Positions 17,791 through 26,904 are shown, counted from the stretch's first letter. The stretch: DNA of 64,000 nucleotides from Candidatus Riflebacteria bacterium HGW-Riflebacteria-2 (GCA_002839435.1 PGYA01000019.1:1-64000), one strand, 5' to 3'. Program-made: numbers and translations. The notes: generated by a model not told the origin, from the sequence alone.

Positions 17791-19026
17791 TTAATAAAAG
17801 TGGCTGTAGAGCATGCCGATGCCGGATGCGAAGGCGCCGAATTCGCTGCGCAGTTCGAGGCCGGTCGGCCGCAAGGCAGTGCTGCGACCTGTATTGAACC
17901 AGGCGAAAAAGCTGATGTCTGATTCATCTGAAGTGTTGATTCTCCAGACCGGCTGCCAGAGCGTTGAGTTATCGACAAGATTGATCATTGCATTGATGTT
18001 GACGCTGCTCAACGGCCCGATATCGCGGTTCGAGCTGACAATCAGATAATCAGAAGCCGCCAGCTTCATCCACCCCTGCCGGAACGGCTTGCTGGCATAA
18101 GCCTGTGTCAGATCGCCAGTTTTGCGGGCACCAAAATCCTGATGCAGGCAGGCGATACCGGCCCGCCAGTGCTTCGCGATGCTCTTTTCGAAGCCGATGC
18201 TCCAGGAACCAGCCAGATCATTTGAAAACCCGCCGAGATGGGTGCCATCAGATGAGTTGCGTTCGAACAGGGCGGCTTCGCCCCAGATGTTGATGCGGCG
18301 GCGTTCACCTTCCCAGCCGAGGCCGACGAAATTGCGCCGGCGAAAGCGCCCGGCGAGAGCTTCGACATCAAAACCCGAAAAGGTATCGCGGTAGCGCCCG
18401 ATAACGGCAGAATCTTCAGAAGCGCGAGCGGCGGCAGCGATCAGTTCCATTTCGCCGGTGGTTCCGGCTATTTTTCTGATGCGCAGAGCATCGATGCCCG
18501 CTTTGTAAGAGCTGTCGAGATATCCGGGATTAAATGGTGCCAGCACATCGAGTACCGGCACGAAATGGCTGGTGCCAAAGCTTACCGGCTGTCGGCCCAG
18601 CTGAATATCGAGTTCGCCGGCGGTGAAGGCGATTTCGCAGCGTTCGAGTTCTGAACCAGACTGCCATCTGTCAGTATACGCATGTTTCGTGTCGGTCTTG
18701 AAGGCCTTGAAGCCAGATCTGCTGCCGGCAACCTGCCAGCCTGCCGAAATGGCATTCTGCTGCTCGCGCGTACTATACTGCGAAGTCAGCTCAAGTTCTA
18801 TTTTAAGCCGGTATCTGTCACTGCGACGATGATGGATGACGCGCGTCAGTGACTGCAGGGCATATTCGTTGCCGGGCAGCAGTCCGGCGCTTTCGAAGGC
18901 CTGCGGGTAATCAGAAAAATTGGCGATCTGCCGTGTCGCAAAATTAAAGTCATCAGCGGCGGGGCAGGTGGAGGCGAAAACAATGCACAGCAGCAAAGCG
19001 ACGAATGTGTGCTTAAAAACTGTCAT
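17791..19026 (-). CDS. Outer-membrane barrel-like protein, last gene of Lol-like operon
   Basis: A 411-residue exported protein: signal peptide MTVFKHTFVALLLCIVFASTCPA, then alternating beta strands with many aromatic residues, ending in a terminal aromatic (YSHFY), as in outer-membrane porins. Visible stretches such as FDVEALAGRFRRRNFVGLGWEG and RINIWGEAALFERN fit amphipathic strands; GELDIQLGRQPVSFG resembles the alginate-export/DUF1302-like barrel pattern. The ATG (19024-19026) lies inside the repeat element 19003-19138, so the first residues of the signal peptide are written by the element. A longer frame to 19173 exists only because the element is open; it encodes the usual repeat peptide and is rejected. 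It follows the ATPase of an ABC system, suggesting a shared envelope-export role. Confidence 0.7.
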   Translation of the reverse strand: MTVFKHTFVALLLCIVFASTCPAADDFNFATRQIANFSDYPQAFESAGLLPGNEYALQSLTRVIHHRRSDRYRLKIELELTSQYSTREQQNAISAGWQVAGSRSGFKAFKTDTKHAYTDRWQSGSELERCEIAFTAGELDIQLGRQPVSFGTSHFVPVLDVLAPFNPGYLDSSYKAGIDALRIRKIAGTTGEMELIAAAARASEDSAVIGRYRDTFSGFDVEALAGRFRRRNFVGLGWEGERRRINIWGEAALFERNSSDGTHLGGFSNDLAGSWSIGFEKSIAKHWRAGIACLHQDFGARKTGDLTQAYASKPFRQGWMKLAASDYLIVSSNRDIGPLSSVNINAMINLVDNSTLWQPVWRINTSDESDISFFAWFNTGRSTALRPTGLELRSEFGAFASGIGMLYSHFY

Positions 19027-19138
19027 TGCGAGGAGCGTAGCGACGAAGCAATCTCTCTGACAATGGGATTGCTTCGTCGGGCTGACGACCTCCTCGCAAT
19101 GACAGTAAACCCTATAACTTGTATGTGACAGATCACTA
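19003..19138. repeat. MITE-like element, copy 3, embedded between two genes
   Basis: The core GTCATTGCGAGGAGCGTAGC (19022 onward) is nearly identical to copy 2; the opposite arm CTCCTCGCAATGACA ends near 19104. The right terminal repeat, read in reverse, is TAGTGATCTGTCACATACAAG, matching the other copies. The left end is degraded and merges with the signal-peptide codons of the barrel gene. The outer TAG of the right end is the stop codon of the ATPase gene. Confidence 0.65.
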
Positions 19139-19825
19139 CTGCTGTTTTTTGACATCATCACTGATTTTGCCATCGCGCATCGAGATTACCCGCTGCGCTA
19201 TATTTATGACCTTACTGTCGTGCGAACTGAACAGAAAAGTCACCTTTTGTTCGAGATTAAGGCGGTGCATAAGATTGAGCAGTGTTACTGCGCTCTCTGA
19301 ATCAAGATTAGCGGTTGGTTCGTCGGCGAGAATAATAGACGGTCGCCCGATAATGGCGCGCGCAACCGCCACCCGCTGCTGCTGGCCGCCGCTGAGTTCG
19401 CCGGGGCGTCGATGTGCCAGATCGCTCAAACCAAGCTCTTCAAACAGCGGCATGATGCGCCCTGCATGCTCCGAATCAGGAACCCCCTGAATCTGCAGAA
19501 TGAACTGCACGTTTTCGTAAGCACTCAAAACCGGCACCAGATTGTAAGCCTGAAAAATGAAACCTATCTTGAAAAGCCGCGCTCGTGTCAGTTCATCGTC
19601 GCTTTTATCGTTGAGCAGCTCGCCGTCAAGGTGCACGCTGCCATTCGTCGGTCGGTCAAGGCCGCCGATCAGGTTAAGCAGCGTCGTCTTGCCACTGCCT
19701 GAGGGCCCGGCGAGAACCGCGAATTCGCCCGCTTCGATACTCAGGCTGACGCCGTTTACCGCCTTAACTTCGGTTGCACCGCTTTCATATACACGTTTCA
19801 GATCTGTAGTTGATACTATACTCAT
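19136..19825 (-). CDS. ABC transporter ATPase, LolD/MacB type
   Basis: A 229-residue cytosolic ATPase. Walker [11 protein letters not shown]-loop region [16 protein letters not shown], signature [14 protein letters not shown], Walker [13 protein letters not shown] and the switch His in FSSHD are all present. Length and the ANLDSESA sequence are those of the LolD/MacB/FtsE group. It should energise the two FtsX-type permeases encoded immediately upstream. Its last codon, TAG, is contributed by the neighbouring repeat element, so the natural C-terminus (DVKKQQ) may have been set by the insertion. ATG 19825 follows GAGGAAATAAC in the 9-bp gap after the permease stop, a fair ribosome site. Confidence 0.95.
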   Translation of the reverse strand: MSIVSTTDLKRVYESGATEVKAVNGVSLSIEAGEFAVLAGPSGSGKTTLLNLIGGLDRPTNGSVHLDGELLNDKSDDELTRARLFKIGFIFQAYNLVPVLSAYENVQFILQIQGVPDSEHAGRIMPLFEELGLSDLAHRRPGELSGGQQQRVAVARAIIGRPSIILADEPTANLDSESAVTLLNLMHRLNLEQKVTFLFSSHDSKVINIAQRVISMRDGKISDDVKKQQ

Positions 19826-19834
19826 GTTATTTCC

Positions 19835-21070
19835 TCAATGATGGCGCATGGCTTCGGCCGGGGCCGCGCGCAGAGCCTTTTTAACCGGGTAGATGGCGGC
19901 AAGAATGACAACAACGACCATACCCGCTGCCAGACCGAGCATCCAGCCCCATTCCCAGGTGCTGTTGATTTTCATGCTGACCAGCATGCCGGCAACTTCT
20001 GCCTCGCCGAACATGCTCGAAAAATCCAGGCCATAATGCCAGCTGTAAAGACTCAACAATATTGTAAACAGCAGTCCTGCCAGGGCACCGATAATGCCCA
20101 GCAATGCCGCCTCGAAAAATATCAGACGACCGATACGGCGGCGGTCAAGACCGATGGCCCGCAACAGGCCGAATTCGCGGGTTCTTTCGAGTATGCTCAT
20201 CAACAGCAGGTTTACAGTGCCGATTGTCACCAGCACATAAAGCAGAAAGATCATGAACTTGAACTGGGCGCTGTCCATTTTGATAGCATCGGCAATCTGC
20301 TTTGAGGTTACTTCCCAGGAAAAGACCGCGATATCCTTATGCCCGGCAAAGACTTTCGCAAGTTGTGCCAGCTGTTCGGGCAGCTTGTCGCGGTCAGCCA
20401 GCAGAATGGCAATTTCGTGCAGGGCGTCACTGTTGCCGAGTGCTGTTGCCAGCGAATGGCGGTTAACAAATATGGTGGCACTGTCAAGCTGAGTGACACC
20501 GCTTTTAAAAATGCCGCCGACCCGATATAGTTTCGAATTGATTTCACCTGACAGATCCTGAAACATTACCACCAGCTTTTTGCCGACATCGATACGCAGG
20601 TTTTCGGCCAGCCGTTTGCCGATATAAGCGAGATTCTGGGTGTCAGAAGCCGGTATCTGACCGCTTATGGTTTTCGTGTCCTGCAGCAGCGGGTTACTTG
20701 CGCGTTCGCGCTCAAAATCGACTCCCAGAATCATGACGGCCCGGTTGTCACGGCTGCTGCGGGCCAGCGCCGAAATATACAGGCGCGGCAGCACTCTGAC
20801 GATACCCTCGCGATTTTTCAGCAGCGACATTGCCGGTTCGCCCGAAAAGACCAGCTCATTCAGCCGTTCCTGTGGGTAATTGGGGTGATGCAGGCTGAGA
20901 TGTCCGCTGCCCATGCGCGCGGCATCTTCGATCATCTTTTCATACGAACCGCAGGCGACATTCTGCATCCAGGCAACAAAGGCGAGACTGCCCGAAATAA
21001 CTGCCAGCAGCACGAGCGTGCGCGTGCGGTTACGCCAGAGGTTTCGCCATGCGAGTTTAAGCCACAGCAT
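19835..21070 (-). CDS. FtsX/LolE-type ABC permease
   Basis: A 411-residue inner-membrane protein starting WLKLAWRNLWRNRTRT, the classic N-terminal basic stretch before TM1 in MacB/LolC/LolE permeases. A periplasmic domain (about residues 45-270) and three C-terminal TM helices follow, with the FtsX motif TREFGLLRAIGLDRRRI between TM2 and TM3. Such permeases do not move substrate through the membrane but pull lipoproteins or drive outer-membrane processes. ATG 21070 has GGGAGGG seven bases upstream and starts two bases after the previous stop; TTG 21076 is the alternative. Confidence 0.9.
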   Translation of the reverse strand: MLWLKLAWRNLWRNRTRTLVLLAVISGSLAFVAWMQNVACGSYEKMIEDAARMGSGHLSLHHPNYPQERLNELVFSGEPAMSLLKNREGIVRVLPRLYISALARSSRDNRAVMILGVDFERERASNPLLQDTKTISGQIPASDTQNLAYIGKRLAENLRIDVGKKLVVMFQDLSGEINSKLYRVGGIFKSGVTQLDSATIFVNRHSLATALGNSDALHEIAILLADRDKLPEQLAQLAKVFAGHKDIAVFSWEVTSKQIADAIKMDSAQFKFMIFLLYVLVTIGTVNLLLMSILERTREFGLLRAIGLDRRRIGRLIFFEAALLGIIGALAGLLFTILLSLYSWHYGLDFSSMFGEAEVAGMLVSMKINSTWEWGWMLGLAAGMVVVVILAAIYPVKKALRAAPAEAMRHH

Positions 21071-21072
21071 AG

Positions 21073-22305
21073 TCAACCCTCCCGCAGTGCTTCAACCGGC
21101 TTAAGCCGGTAGAGTCGCCAGGTCGGCAGTGCGGCTACCGCGAAGCCAAGCAGAATCATGGCCAGCAGCGGCAGCAGATTCGACAATAAGCTTGGTACAC
21201 AGAACAGAATTGGCTGAATCGACGACCCACCCCAGGTGATGCTTTCCATCCAGCGGCTGAGATCTATCGGATAATAAAAGAGAACAAGATTGACACAGGC
21301 TCCGATTGCCGTGCCGATCAGACCTGACGCCGTTGCCATGACAATGCTTTCGCACAGTATCAACATTGCCAGCAGCCCGCGTGTCAGGCCGATCGCCTGC
21401 ATTACCGCGAACTCATGCATGCGTTCGAGAAAGGCCATATACATGGTATTGAAGGTGATCAGCGCCATGGCGGCATAATAAATGGCGACAGTGAACAGCT
21501 GTACTCCCAGCCAGATCTTCAGGATATCAGCAATCTGTGGGAATATGCTCTGCCACGGCGTTGCTTCGAGCCCTTTCTGGCCGCTATTTATCTGGCTTGC
21601 GATTTCTTCGGCCTGCATCGGATTGCGCAGAAAAAGTCGATGACTGTGCACGCGGTCTTCGAGTGCCAGCAGTTGCTGCGCTGCCTTTAGGTTCATGATA
21701 GCGAGGCTGGAATCTCGCATATTTTCGCCGGACGAAAAAATACCTTTTACCAGAAGGATCTCAGAAGCGATCGAGCCGTCGGCGGCACTGCTGAAGAAGA
21801 TTACCTCACTGCCGATGGTTGCTCTGATTTTGCGGGCCAGGCCCTGGCCAAGCAGAATTTCGCGCTCCTGCCCACTCAGAAAATTGCCGGTAACCATATC
21901 ATTGGCCAGTTTGCTGTTGGCCAGCTCAGCCTGGTAATCGACTGCGATAATCTGCGAAGGTTGCGTGCGGTTGTCATTGCCGGTTCCGCAGCTGAGAAGG
22001 GCATAAGCCTGCAAGCGTGGGCATACACCCTTGATTTCGGGTTTCAGCGACGCCGGAATCTGGCTTGATATAGCTTCGGAGCAAGCGTCTTCCAGAGTGG
22101 GATTGGCGTAGTAACCGGGCAGTGCAATAAAGACATGTCCGTTTTCTTTTTCAGTTGCGTTGTTGATCAGGCTCCACAAAAAACCATCATAATAGCCCAG
22201 CGAAAAAACCAGCATGGCACAGGCGAAGATCATGGCGCCCATGGTCAGTTGAGTGCGCCGTCGGTTACGCCAGAGGTTGCGCCAGGCAATGCGAAAGATC
22301 ATCAT
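21073..22305 (-). CDS. FtsX/LolC-type ABC permease
   Basis: A 410-residue paralogue of the next permease: IFRIAWRNLWRNRRRTQ at the start, TM1, periplasmic domain, then three TM helices with MHEFAVMQAIGLTRGLLA as the FtsX loop, and a basic C-terminus (WRLYRLKPVEALREG). Its ATG shares a base with the stop codon of the LolA-like gene (TGATG), so the two are translationally coupled. With the downstream permease it forms the heterodimeric membrane part of the transporter. Confidence 0.9.
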   Translation of the reverse strand: MMIFRIAWRNLWRNRRRTQLTMGAMIFACAMLVFSLGYYDGFLWSLINNATEKENGHVFIALPGYYANPTLEDACSEAISSQIPASLKPEIKGVCPRLQAYALLSCGTGNDNRTQPSQIIAVDYQAELANSKLANDMVTGNFLSGQEREILLGQGLARKIRATIGSEVIFFSSAADGSIASEILLVKGIFSSGENMRDSSLAIMNLKAAQQLLALEDRVHSHRLFLRNPMQAEEIASQINSGQKGLEATPWQSIFPQIADILKIWLGVQLFTVAIYYAAMALITFNTMYMAFLERMHEFAVMQAIGLTRGLLAMLILCESIVMATASGLIGTAIGACVNLVLFYYPIDLSRWMESITWGGSSIQPILFCVPSLLSNLLPLLAMILLGFAVAALPTWRLYRLKPVEALREG

Positions 22306-23066
22306 CAGCGGTTTCTCAAGCTTTTCAAAGAAAACAGGTCGCGCGGCAGTTCAACCGAAAAATCAATTTCGAGATAATGCATCTCGGTGAATTCTTCGGG
22401 TTTGTCTTCGGGCACGATGCGCGCAATCATTGGCAACCAGCGCTGCTCGATCTGTTTGAATTCCGAAAACACCATGCTACGCACTTTTACGTTATCCTCG
22501 TCGTAATATTCAACAAGAAGCGGGGTCAGACTCGCCGTATCGATTTTGTAGACGATTTTGCCCCAGACGACAGCGGCTTCTGGAAAAGGCATGCCGGTGA
22601 TGGTCACTTCGTTGTCTTTTTGCGCGGTAATTGCGAGCTGGTAGAGCTTATCGATCTTGTTTTCCTTTACCAGGTCGTCGTTGGTGAGATGGCTGCCCAT
22701 CCAGCTGTCGCCCATCAGACTGGACGGAATCTTGATCATGCGGTCGATGCGCGAAATATAGTTCCAGATGTCGTCATCGACTTTGAGCGTGCAGGTGCCG
22801 CGTTCTTTGACCGGTGCCAGTATGCGGGTCAACAGCTTTTCGCGGCCTTCCGACCACATTTCGAGCTCAAGTGTGCGGTTCCAGCTGCGGGTTTGGATGT
22901 GCATGCGCATCTTGCCATGCGAACGGTCGCCCTGATACTGCGTCTCGACCGCACGAACCAGCGCCACGGCATCGAGATCGCCTGTTCCACTCGCTACTTT
23001 TGCCGCTTCCTCGCCACTAAGCGACGTCGAAAGCATGACCAGTGCAAAAATCAGAATCCTCAGCAT
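22305..23066 (-). CDS. Outer membrane lipoprotein-sorting protein (LolA-like fold)
   Basis: A 253-residue periplasmic protein with a signal peptide (MLRILIFALVMLSTSLSG). The body matches the LolA-like family found next to FtsX permeases: LVRAVETQYQG near the start, then TRSWNRTLELEMWSEGREKLLTRI, KVDDDIWNYISRIDRMIKIPSSLMGDSWMGSHLTNDDLV and VEYYDEDNVKVRSMVFSEF. The family binds lipid or acyl chains in a half-barrel. It opens an operon of four to five genes (sorting protein, two permeases, ATPase, barrel protein) that together look like a lipid or lipoprotein relay to the outer membrane. GGAGACACT precedes the ATG. The 297-bp spacer to the divergent STN gene must hold both promoters. Confidence 0.88.
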   Translation of the reverse strand: MLRILIFALVMLSTSLSGEEAAKVASGTGDLDAVALVRAVETQYQGDRSHGKMRMHIQTRSWNRTLELEMWSEGREKLLTRILAPVKERGTCTLKVDDDIWNYISRIDRMIKIPSSLMGDSWMGSHLTNDDLVKENKIDKLYQLAITAQKDNEVTITGMPFPEAAVVWGKIVYKIDTASLTPLLVEYYDEDNVKVRSMVFSEFKQIEQRWLPMIARIVPEDKPEEFTEMHYLEIDFSVELPRDLFSLKSLRNR

Positions 23067-23363
23067 AGTGTCTCCGCCCGTCTGTAATTTAACAGACCTT
23101 CTGAATTTCTAAATATTATAACACAACAGAATAATAGAATATTAATGGCAAATGGTTCTTTGGAAGAGTTATCCGCCGATTAAAGGATTCTCGCAGATTA
23201 CCGTAAACTATCTGCGCAATCTGCTATATAAATAGCATCCCGTCTGTTGCCCGAAGCTTTTGGCGTAACAAACAAAAGTATGATTACAGAATGAATGATG
23301 CAGAAAGTTGGTGAATGTCTTAGAATGTAGTGAAGTCTTAACCTGGCTGGCGAAGGAATATAT

Positions 23364-24329
23364 ATGAAAAAAATTGCTCTGGCTCTAATTTTTATCTGTT
23401 TTGGCATCGGGATGTTGTTTGCCGAACCTGAAAAGAACTTTATCAAGGTCGGCGGGGCACTTGAAATGCGCGAAAACAAAGCCGGCATAGCTATTTCGAC
23501 GTCGATGCCAGGCTATACCGGAAACAGTGAAATCGCTGGTCTCGAGCTCGGCGAAGGCGACCACAGCATTTCAATGTCGTTCAAAAATATGGATGCCCGC
23601 GAGATAATCAGAATTCTCGGCAGAACGGCAAAATTCAATATTGTCACCTGCCGAAGCGTCACCGGCAAAATCGAGCAGGTCAACATGAAAGACGTAGAGT
23701 GGCCGGTTGCGCTGGCATCACTCGCCGACAGTATGGGCTACCAGACCTGCCTGCAGGATGGCATCATATTTGTCGGTACTGCTGCCGATTTCAAACTCCT
23801 GTCAGCGCCTGTTTCCGGCGCTCCTGCTTCGGAAGATAAGATTTCCATGAGCTTCAAAAGCGCTGCTCTTACTAATGTGCTCCAGATGGCAGTTTCCATA
23901 CGAAAAAACTCCAGCATTATCATGGCAGCTTCTGTGATTGGGAGTTTCAGCCTGAGTCTCACCGATGTCAGCGAAGCTGTTGCAGTTAAAGCCATCGCAC
24001 GGGCAGCCGGTTATGACTGCATGTATAATGATGGCGTCTGGTTTGTTACATCACCGGCCGTTATCAGCAGTTTGCGCGCAAAAGAACTGAGTGTTCCGGC
24101 TGTGGCAACTGGCAATAACATCAGCCTCGATTTCCGCAACACTGACATCAGGACAATTTTTTCTATTCTGGCCCGGAAAGGCAATCTTAACATTGACCTG
24201 GCCGAAAACGTGCAGGGCAGGGTGTCAGTCAAAATAGTTGATCAGCCAAACACAAAGGTCGCCGCCTTTCTCGCCTGGTGCAACGGTTACGAAGTCACCG
24301 CTGCCACTGATGGCATTCAAATCAAATGA
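23364..24329 (+). CDS. Periplasmic protein with three secretin/TonB short N-terminal (STN) domains
   Basis: A 321-residue exported protein (signal peptide to about LFAEP). Three STN-like units follow one another: about 68-142 (ISMSFKNMDAREIIRILGRTAKFNIV), about 160-231 (ISMSFKSAALTNVLQMAVSIRKNSSII) and about 253-321 (ISLDFRNTDIRTIFSILARKGNLNID). Each has the beta-alpha-beta pattern of the N0/STN domain that stands before secretin channels of type II secretion and type IV pili. No secretin pore domain is present and the protein ends with the third unit. It precedes a GspF gene by 120 bp, so it may be an accessory ring, dock or pilotin-like part of a type II-like machine. Confidence 0.75.
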   Translation: MKKIALALIFICFGIGMLFAEPEKNFIKVGGALEMRENKAGIAISTSMPGYTGNSEIAGLELGEGDHSISMSFKNMDAREIIRILGRTAKFNIVTCRSVTGKIEQVNMKDVEWPVALASLADSMGYQTCLQDGIIFVGTAADFKLLSAPVSGAPASEDKISMSFKSAALTNVLQMAVSIRKNSSIIMAASVIGSFSLSLTDVSEAVAVKAIARAAGYDCMYNDGVWFVTSPAVISSLRAKELSVPAVATGNNISLDFRNTDIRTIFSILARKGNLNIDLAENVQGRVSVKIVDQPNTKVAAFLAWCNGYEVTAATDGIQIK

Positions 24330-24450
24330 GGCTTATTCTAATTCCTGAACACTCCGTGAAGCATGTGCTATAATTATCGCGAAAACAGACTTTGCATTGG
24401 CAGGATCACAAACATGATTAAGATTGAAGAGATCATCGAAGGAACACTAT

Positions 24451-25410
24451 ATGAGTAATCTGCGCGATTTTTTTCTGCAACTTGAAACTTCGCTGGCGTC
24501 GGGGGTTACCCTGGCCAGAACGTTGCATCTGCTGAGTGAGAATGTCAGTGGCTTTGGTATGAAGGCCAAGGTGGCGAAGATGGCAAAGGAAGTAGAGAAG
24601 GGAACGGCTTTCTCGACCGCCATGGAGCGCGCGGGCAAGCCCTTTACCAACATGCAGATCAGCTTTGCAAAGTTCGGCGAACAGACCGGAACCCTGCCGG
24701 AAGTATGTGGAACGCTGGCTGAATACGCCGACAAAGAAATGAATCTCGAGCGCGAGATTATTTCATCGCTTGCTTATCCTCTGTTTCTGCTGTTTCTTGC
24801 GCTGATGCTGCTGCCAATACTTGAATCGATCATTACTCCTGATACTGCTGCTTCAATTCCATGGGGCATCGCCAGGTCGATCGGCATCTATGCCATCATT
24901 CTTGCCTGTTTTTATGGGGTTTATCGACTTTTGTCGACTTCGGCAGTCGCTTCAATTCTCGTTCAGGTTCCATTTTTCGGAACTATTGTCAAAAAGTTGT
25001 CGCTTTGCCGTTTTACCAGAACTCTCGGTGTCGGGTTACAGGCCGGAGTTTCAATGGGGCAGTGCCTCGAAACTTCGATCAGTGTCACCTCGAATGCCTG
25101 GCTCGAAAAGGAGCTGTCGAGTCTGAAAGCATCGATCAGTCGAGGTGGTTCGCTGGCTGATGGCTTCAAGTCGGTTAACGCGCTGCCCTCGACGATCAAA
25201 GAAATGATAACCGTCGGTGAGCAGAGCGGCAAACTCCCGGAAATGCTGAAAAAGACCAGCGACTACCTCGAAGACGACGCACGCCACAAGATCCAGGTCG
25301 TCAGCAAACTGCTGCCGATATTGTTCTTCCTGCCCATCGCAGGCTTTGTTGCCTACATCATCATCAGCATGGGCACTTCGATCTTTTCCGGTCTCGAAAG
25401 CATCAAATAG
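24451..25410 (+). CDS. gspF: Type II secretion/type IV pilus inner-membrane platform protein GspF/PilC
   Basis: A 319-residue protein with the two tandem T2SSF domains: residues about 10-125 (LETSLASGVTLARTL, FGEQTGTLPEVCGTLAEYADKE) and about 190-310 (GLQAGVSMGQCLETS, MITVGEQSGKLPEMLKKTSDYLEDDA), and three TM helices. The N-terminal extension found in many PilC proteins is missing, as in short GspF forms. ATG 24451 has GAAGGA seven bases upstream, and a TATAAT box lies near 24370. No ATPase, secretin or major pilin gene is adjacent; pseudopilins are 29 kb away. A paralogous 3' fragment of this gene recurs at 26957. Confidence 0.9.
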   Translation: MSNLRDFFLQLETSLASGVTLARTLHLLSENVSGFGMKAKVAKMAKEVEKGTAFSTAMERAGKPFTNMQISFAKFGEQTGTLPEVCGTLAEYADKEMNLEREIISSLAYPLFLLFLALMLLPILESIITPDTAASIPWGIARSIGIYAIILACFYGVYRLLSTSAVASILVQVPFFGTIVKKLSLCRFTRTLGVGLQAGVSMGQCLETSISVTSNAWLEKELSSLKASISRGGSLADGFKSVNALPSTIKEMITVGEQSGKLPEMLKKTSDYLEDDARHKIQVVSKLLPILFFLPIAGFVAYIIISMGTSIFSGLESIK

Positions 25411-25457
25411 GTCTTTTGACTATTTTTTACCGCAATAACAAATAGTCTTGACTATTT
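25411..25457. terminator. Hairpin after gspF, block identical to 27140-27186
   Basis: GACTATTT near 25418-25425 can pair with AAATAGTC near 25440-25447, and AAATAGTC with the following GACTATTT as an alternative stem. T-tracts follow both. The whole 47-nt block recurs without a mismatch after the truncated gspF copy. It probably works as a terminator, possibly with alternative folds. Confidence 0.45.
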
Positions 25458-25542
25458 TCCAGTCTGGCAAAAAATGCTCATCAGAGCAATGCGTGAAGAC
25501 TGATTTGCAGCGTTTAAATCTAGCTGCTTGTCCGCGCAATTC

Positions 25543-25652
25543 TCAATTCCTTCCTTTTGGCTGACTGCGCTGAAAAGGCGTGTGTTTGAAGATTTCGAGC
25601 AGTTCATCGAAGGTTTTGCCGGTCCCCGGAATTTCGGTATCGGCAAGCGGTC
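25543..25652 (-). pseudogene. 3'-end remnant of the TPR gene (27313-28011)
   Basis: On the minus strand this encodes PLADTEIPGTGKTFDELLEIF, then KHTPFQRSQPKGRN and a stop, almost the same as the last 35 residues of the intact TPR protein at 27313. Everything upstream of PLADTE is gone. Together with the gspF end it forms the first copy of a duplicated block (about 25233-25652). The stretch 25653-25883 to its right contains nothing I can assign. Confidence 0.7.
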
Positions 25653-25883
25653 TTGAAATCAGAAGCAGATTTCAGAAATCTGATTCCGCAAAACGTCGAT
25701 CGATAGCTGATAATAAACCTGCAACAGAGTCACATCAATGCCGGCATCATTCCCGCCTGATTTTTCAAGAGGCGTTTAATTTCGCGCTTACACTTAAACC
25801 GCAAATGAGCAAAAGCCTTATAATGGAATATTGCTACTGTAAAGCATTATGCTCCTGCATGACGCATTGATGTAAATTGCCCC

Positions 25884-25904
25884 AAAAAGCCCGTCAGGGT
25901 TTTT
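25884..25904 (-). terminator. Intrinsic terminator overlapping a stop codon
   Basis: Read on the minus strand: AAAAACCCTGACGGGCTTTTT, a CCC/GGG stem flanked by A- and T-tracts. The TGA in its loop is the stop codon of the 25894-26829 gene, so termination is built into the end of the coding sequence. Confidence 0.6.
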
Positions 25905-26829
25905 CCCGTTCGAGACAGATAAAATAGTCTCCGTCGGGTGACTCGCGGATTTCGCCTTCCCAGATGGCGGTAGAGTTTTGGAATTTCAGGAAGAGAGCCT
26001 CATCAAGGCGCAAGAGATCGATTCCTTTTGGATTACCCGGAATTTTCTGGAACAAGTGATCAGTTGAATAGAGCTTGCCTGAGCCCTCCTCGTGAAAAAC
26101 TACAGTGTAAACCGATCTTTTTTCCTTTACCCGGACTTGTCCTTCCACCGACTCGGCGGATTCCGGGGGCAATGCAGGCCAAACCGGAGGTTCGAAGGAA
26201 CCGCTGGCGACAAGCGGTCGAGACGCTGGAGCCCAGGCCCCACCCAGTTCATTCTGGTGGAATTCCTCCACGTCACATTCCAGCAGCCATCTCGCATCAA
26301 CGACCTTCAGAAGGGTCTGGCGGGTTACCCACTGTGACCCGTCGAAGGGCGCCAGAACCGCCCTGAAATAGTCGCGCACATATTCATGAATTTGATCCGG
26401 ACGATCCATGAGTATTTGCGGGTCAAATATGATCAAGCTGATTACGAAAAGAGCAAACGCCAGGCCTGTCGCCCATGCCAGCTTTTTCCACCAGGGCATC
26501 TTCGAAGATACCTTCTCTGCGGAAACATCGGGGATTGTTAGAGCTCCGACTTCCTGCTCGTGATATGAAGCAGTCTCCTGTGTCCAGTCCTTCCGGCAGA
26601 ATTTGCACGTGTATTTTACTTTGTAGCGGTATTGTCTTTTTAATACCTTTCGGGAATTCTGAGTGTCGTCGATGGGTTCCTCAACCACTTCCTCACCCTG
26701 ATACCATCGCTCGGCCACCATTCTAGCGAACCATTTGGCGCAATGCGGGCAGCGTTCCGGATGCCCGAAAATCAGGATGACAAAGCCGATCAGGCCAGCC
26801 AGTCCGAGCACAAATACAATATTCGGCAT
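25894..26829 (-). CDS. Membrane protein with zinc ribbon, unknown function
   Basis: A 311-residue protein: TM helix at about 3-21, then a split zinc ribbon with CPHC near residue 27 and CKFC near residue 75, a second TM helix at about 119-139, and a C-terminal domain of about 160 residues on the far side (VTRQTLLKVVDARWLLECDVEEF, SVYTVVFHEEG, YFICLEREKP). The ribbon therefore faces the cytosol and the C-domain the periplasm, or the reverse. No family recognised. The gene is the only complete one inside a zone flanked by two copies of a 420-465 bp block made from gspF and TPR gene ends, so it looks inserted. Confidence 0.7.
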   Translation of the reverse strand: MPNIVFVLGLAGLIGFVILIFGHPERCPHCAKWFARMVAERWYQGEEVVEEPIDDTQNSRKVLKRQYRYKVKYTCKFCRKDWTQETASYHEQEVGALTIPDVSAEKVSSKMPWWKKLAWATGLAFALFVISLIIFDPQILMDRPDQIHEYVRDYFRAVLAPFDGSQWVTRQTLLKVVDARWLLECDVEEFHQNELGGAWAPASRPLVASGSFEPPVWPALPPESAESVEGQVRVKEKRSVYTVVFHEEGSGKLYSTDHLFQKIPGNPKGIDLLRLDEALFLKFQNSTAIWEGEIRESPDGDYFICLEREKP

Positions 26830-26904
26830 TACTTCTCTTTAAAGGATTAATTCTCTGACATTGACGATACATCGCCTCAATTTCGCGATTCAAGTCTTTT
26901 AAAT

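Noticed and set aside
19027..19173. N-terminal extension of the barrel gene to 19173
   Set aside because: The extra 49 residues are the conceptual translation of the repeat element and place the signal peptide internally.
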